Below, piece after piece: positions 61,373 through 64,000 of a stretch of DNA of 64,000 nt (the stretch's first letter is position 1; each line of letters starts with the position of its first letter). The stretch is from Homarus americanus (lineage: Eukaryota; Arthropoda; Malacostraca; Decapoda; Nephropidae): contig NW_024722158.1 of NCBI RefSeq assembly GCF_018991925.1, forward strand, positions 4,863,275 through 4,927,274. The letters run 5' to 3'. A model generated the notes under the pieces. The model saw only the letters and a list, made by a program, of their open reading frames with translations. It did not search any database and was not told where the DNA came from. Position numbers and translations under genes: made by a program.

Positions 61373-61922
61373 AGTTATGATCAATTTAGTCCCCAGTATG
61401 ATCAATTTAGTCCCCAGTATCGTATATATGATCAATTTAGTCCCTAATATGATCAATTTAGTCCCCAGTATCGTAGGTATGATCAATTTAGTCCACAGTA
61501 TGATCAATTTAGTCCCCAGTATCGTATATATGATCAATTTAGTCCCCAGTATCGTATATATGATCAATTTAGTCCCTAATATGATCAATTTAGTCCCCAG
61601 TATCGTAGGTATGATCAATTTAGTCCCTAATATGATCAATTTAGTCCCCAGTATCGTAGGTATGATCAATTTAGTCCACAGTATGATCAATTTAGTCCCC
61701 AGTATCGTAGGTATGATCAATTTAGTCCACAGTATGATCAATTTAGTCCCCAGTATCGTAGATATGATCAATTTAGTCCCTAATATGATCAATTTAGTCC
61801 CTAATATGATCAATTTAGTCCCTAATATGATCAATTTAGTCCCTAATATGATCAATTTAGTCCCTAGTATGATCAATTTAGTCCCCCGTATCGTAGTTAT
61901 GATCAATTTAGTCCCCAGTAGC
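61373..61922 (+). repeat. 19-bp/31-bp minisatellite (TATGATCAATTTAGTCCCCA)n
   Basis: About 23 units: a 19-bp core TATGATCAATTTAGTCCC with or without a 12-bp extension AGTATCGTAGGT. The palindrome TGATCA marks each unit. Long frames on both strands (214 codons plus, 262 codons minus) are a by-product of the repeat. Confidence 0.96.
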
Positions 61923-62275
61923 TCATTAAAAACATCGAGAATTAAAATAAAATAAATTGCCTTAATATAAAAAAATAAATAAATAAATAAATAAAATAAA
62001 ACTACCCCACACCAATTATCACAAACAAACAAACAACAAAACAAACAAACACTTAAACAAGCAAACAACCAAAACAAAAGATAAGTACCATTATATACCT
62101 ACCAAAACAAAAGAAGAAAAATTATAAAAAAAAAATCCAAAAATGAAGAATTACATAGAGGTGTATATACTGTATATTTCCTTACTTGAATATGAAGACG
62201 ATTGCTGGTTACATAAGTCGCCTCAAGAACACCCCAAATTTGCTACCTCCTCCAATCAACCCGTATATCGTGTGG

Positions 62276-62540
62276 TGTAGGATGGGGTGGGATGGGGTGG
62301 GATGGGGTAGGGTGGGGTAGGATGATGCTAAGGGGTAGGATGGGGTAGGGATAAAGGGATGGTGTTGATGTAAGGACGGTGATGGGATGATGTTGATGGG
62401 GTGACGGTGTAGGATGGGTAGGATGATGTTGGATGGGGTGGGATGGGGTAGGATGGTGTTGGATGGGGTAGGATGATGTTGGATGGGGTAGGATGATGTT
62501 GGATGGGGTGGGATGGGGATGGGGGTAGGATGGGGTAACT
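62276..62540 (+). repeat. GGATGGGGTA/GATGATGTTGGATGGGG minisatellite
   Basis: About twenty short units of GGATGGGGTAG and GGATGATGTTG type. G-rich on the plus strand. Confidence 0.93.
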
Positions 62541-62819
62541 GGGTCTTATAAAAGGCTTACAATGTGGAGGGGAGAGCAAAGAGATTTCGACTATGTTGTA
62601 AGTACTAATCCCTTTCTCTCTCTTTCTTTTTCTCTCTTTTGCTTTATTTCTCTCCCTCACCCTCTCTCTCTCTCTCACAGCCAATTTTTCCTTTCTCCCT
62701 CTATCTCAACCATCCTCTCTCTCTCTCTCTCCTACAACCATCCTTTTCTTTCCTCTCTCACACTGAATGCAATCGAACCCCGAAGTGTAGCAACATTATT
62801 TTACTTTCTTTTAACTAAT

Positions 62820-62821
<2 letters not shown>

Positions 62822-62868
<47 letters not shown>
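62822..62868. repeat. (GA)n microsatellite
   Basis: Uninterrupted AG tract. Confidence 0.95.
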
Positions 62869-62872
<4 letters not shown>

Positions 62873-63109
62873 AAGACAAATTTCACCATCAATATTGTTT
62901 AAAATCTTACATAATTCATTACAAATTCAAAATAGAAATTGATAAACCACCTCCCCCCCAAAAAAAAAACAAAAATAAAAATAATAATAAATCAGATTAA
63001 TAAAGGAATATAAATCTCTTGGAGTAACAGGCGAAATAGATTACACGGTATGTGGTCAGTGACGGGGGAAGAGCGTTAATTGATTGTTGAACAAATTACC
63101 CTGCTACAC

Positions 63110-63200
63110 CTACTTATCCTTCCTACCTACCTACCCACCTATCCCCCACCCCTATCCACCTATCCCCCACCCCTACCTACCTACCCCCACCCCCCCTACC
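63110..63200 (+). repeat. CCTACCTACCCACCTATCCCCCACC repeat
   Basis: C-rich repeats of CCTACCTACC and CCTATCCCCCACCC. Confidence 0.8.
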
Positions 63201-63629
63201 TGTTATATAACTTGGCCTTAGAAGTGATAACTTAAATCCAGTACTTTATTCTCCCTTATTTAAATAACCTGATAACCTTTAACATATCATTTCAAGTTCA
63301 GGGTTATGTTGTTACCCTTAAGTTAGGTGGTAATTATGACGCCAAATATCTTCAACACTTATTTACCCTCATATATGGATTTCACTTATCATTAATTCAG
63401 CAGAGTGACTGTATTATGTTAGGTTTTCGTTGTAATGTACAGTCACCCCCCTCCCCCAGAAAAAACTACCTGTACAAAATTATCTTCAAAAAATATGACA
63501 CAACGAACGAAGGATTTTGACAACCCTACTGAGACAACAGGAGTCACAGTGTTCATTCTGAAACTCATCGATCACCCTAAGTAGAGATAGTTTGAGTGTC
63601 TAAACCTGGTATGTGGTTGGGTGATTGGA

Positions 63630-63668
63630 TGGGCCAACCGACCTATTGCAGACTCCTTATGTTCTTAT
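63630..63668 (+). mobile_element. solo 3' end of CR1-like LINE family B
   Basis: GGGCCAACCGACCTATTGCA, then GACTCCTTATGTTCTTAT, matches the 3' UTR end of the 53.1-53.8 kb element (GGCCAACCGGCCTATTGCAG, ACTCCTTAT, TTCTTATG). It is a very strongly 5'-truncated copy. Confidence 0.8.
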
Positions 63669-63700
63669 AAGTGACCGCGAAGTAATAACAACAACACTAA

Positions 63701-63715
63701 ACCTAACCTAACCAC
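63701..63715 (-). repeat. short (CCTAA)n
   Basis: CTAAACCTAACCTAACC, about three units. Confidence 0.75.
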
Positions 63716-63817
63716 AACCTACGTCAGTTTTACCGATCATCATAGTCCAGCCCCAGCACGTTACAAAGTGATATTTACTACAACCTGTTCTTACATACAC
63801 GATGGGAAGGTGGATGG

Positions 63818-63841
63818 GTACGGTACGGTACGGTACGGTAA
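63818..63841 (+). repeat. (GGTAC)n pentanucleotide repeat
   Basis: Four to five GGTAC units followed by GGTAAG. Confidence 0.9.
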
Positions 63842-64000
63842 GTCGGAAGGTCTGATTAAGAACTCCCTGCGTGATCCGATTCAAGCATAGATTTTTCGTA
63901 TTAGTGAAGACTGTGGTTGGTGAAGGGCAAGACTTGTAATTATACCACCTTCTGCAGTACAGGCAGACGTAAAGGGCGTAGATATATATTTTTTTCGTAT

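Noticed and set aside
61289..62077. 262-codon minus and 214-codon plus open frames
   Set aside because: Both are read-through of the TATGATCAATTTAGTCCC minisatellite with no non-repetitive domain.

Overview
The window looks like eukaryotic, non-coding, repeat-dominated DNA from an arthropod, most probably a decapod crustacean. That assignment is an inference. It rests on many interstitial (TTAGG)n/(CCTAA)n arrays (the arthropod telomeric pentamer), very dense di-, tri- and tetranucleotide microsatellites, several families of jockey/CR1/RTE-like LINE relics, and an intact-looking Tigger transposon. I see no prokaryotic gene organisation, no operon, no rRNA, no CRISPR array and no complete host protein gene.

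Layout. 1-10.3 kb: fairly AT-rich DNA with few minisatellites, scattered CAGTACTG-type motifs, two long (TA)n tracts enclosing a hammerhead-ribozyme-like segment (about 2.6 kb), a complete 2.68-kb Tigger/pogo DNA transposon (5876-8555) with terminal inverted repeats, a TA target duplication and a 629-residue transposase, then a decayed reverse transcriptase relic (8.73-9.35 kb). 10.3-34.9 kb: intron-like or intergenic DNA packed with micro- and minisatellites (12.6, 15.9, 18.0, 21.4, 22.3, 23.0-23.9, 28.2-28.9, 29.3, 32.4 kb), short CCTAA arrays, and an internally deleted CR1-like element at 26.2-26.8 kb. A 100-N assembly gap lies at 34904-35003.

35-64 kb: a 5'-truncated LINE with a long open reverse transcriptase frame (minus strand, 35.8-37.9 kb) lies inside an (AC)n microsatellite. 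Two further 3'-end copies of the same family (35.0 and 50.85 kb) also adjoin (AC)n. Other relics are a frameshifted RTE-like element with a nested insertion (47.7-49.3 kb), a second CR1-like deletion derivative (53.1-53.8 kb) with a solo 3' end at 63.6 kb, C-terminal fragments of a jockey-like family (40.3 and 56.1 kb), and a tRNA-derived SINE (55.6-55.8 kb). Large minisatellites include a 13-bp array (41.8-42.5 kb), a 1.2-kb 40-bp satellite whose every unit carries an inverted repeat (58.0-59.2 kb), and a 19/31-bp array (61.4-61.9 kb).

The only recognisable complete protein gene is the Tigger transposase. Five short open segments bounded by good splice signals are listed as low-confidence candidate exons. 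They could belong to a host gene with very long introns, but I recognise no product. The most interesting signals are the LINE family found inside (AC)n tracts, the hammerhead-like fold between (TA)n tracts, the composite CCTAA plus 'AATCTTCAGGTGA' dispersed repeat, and the dyad-bearing 40-bp satellite.
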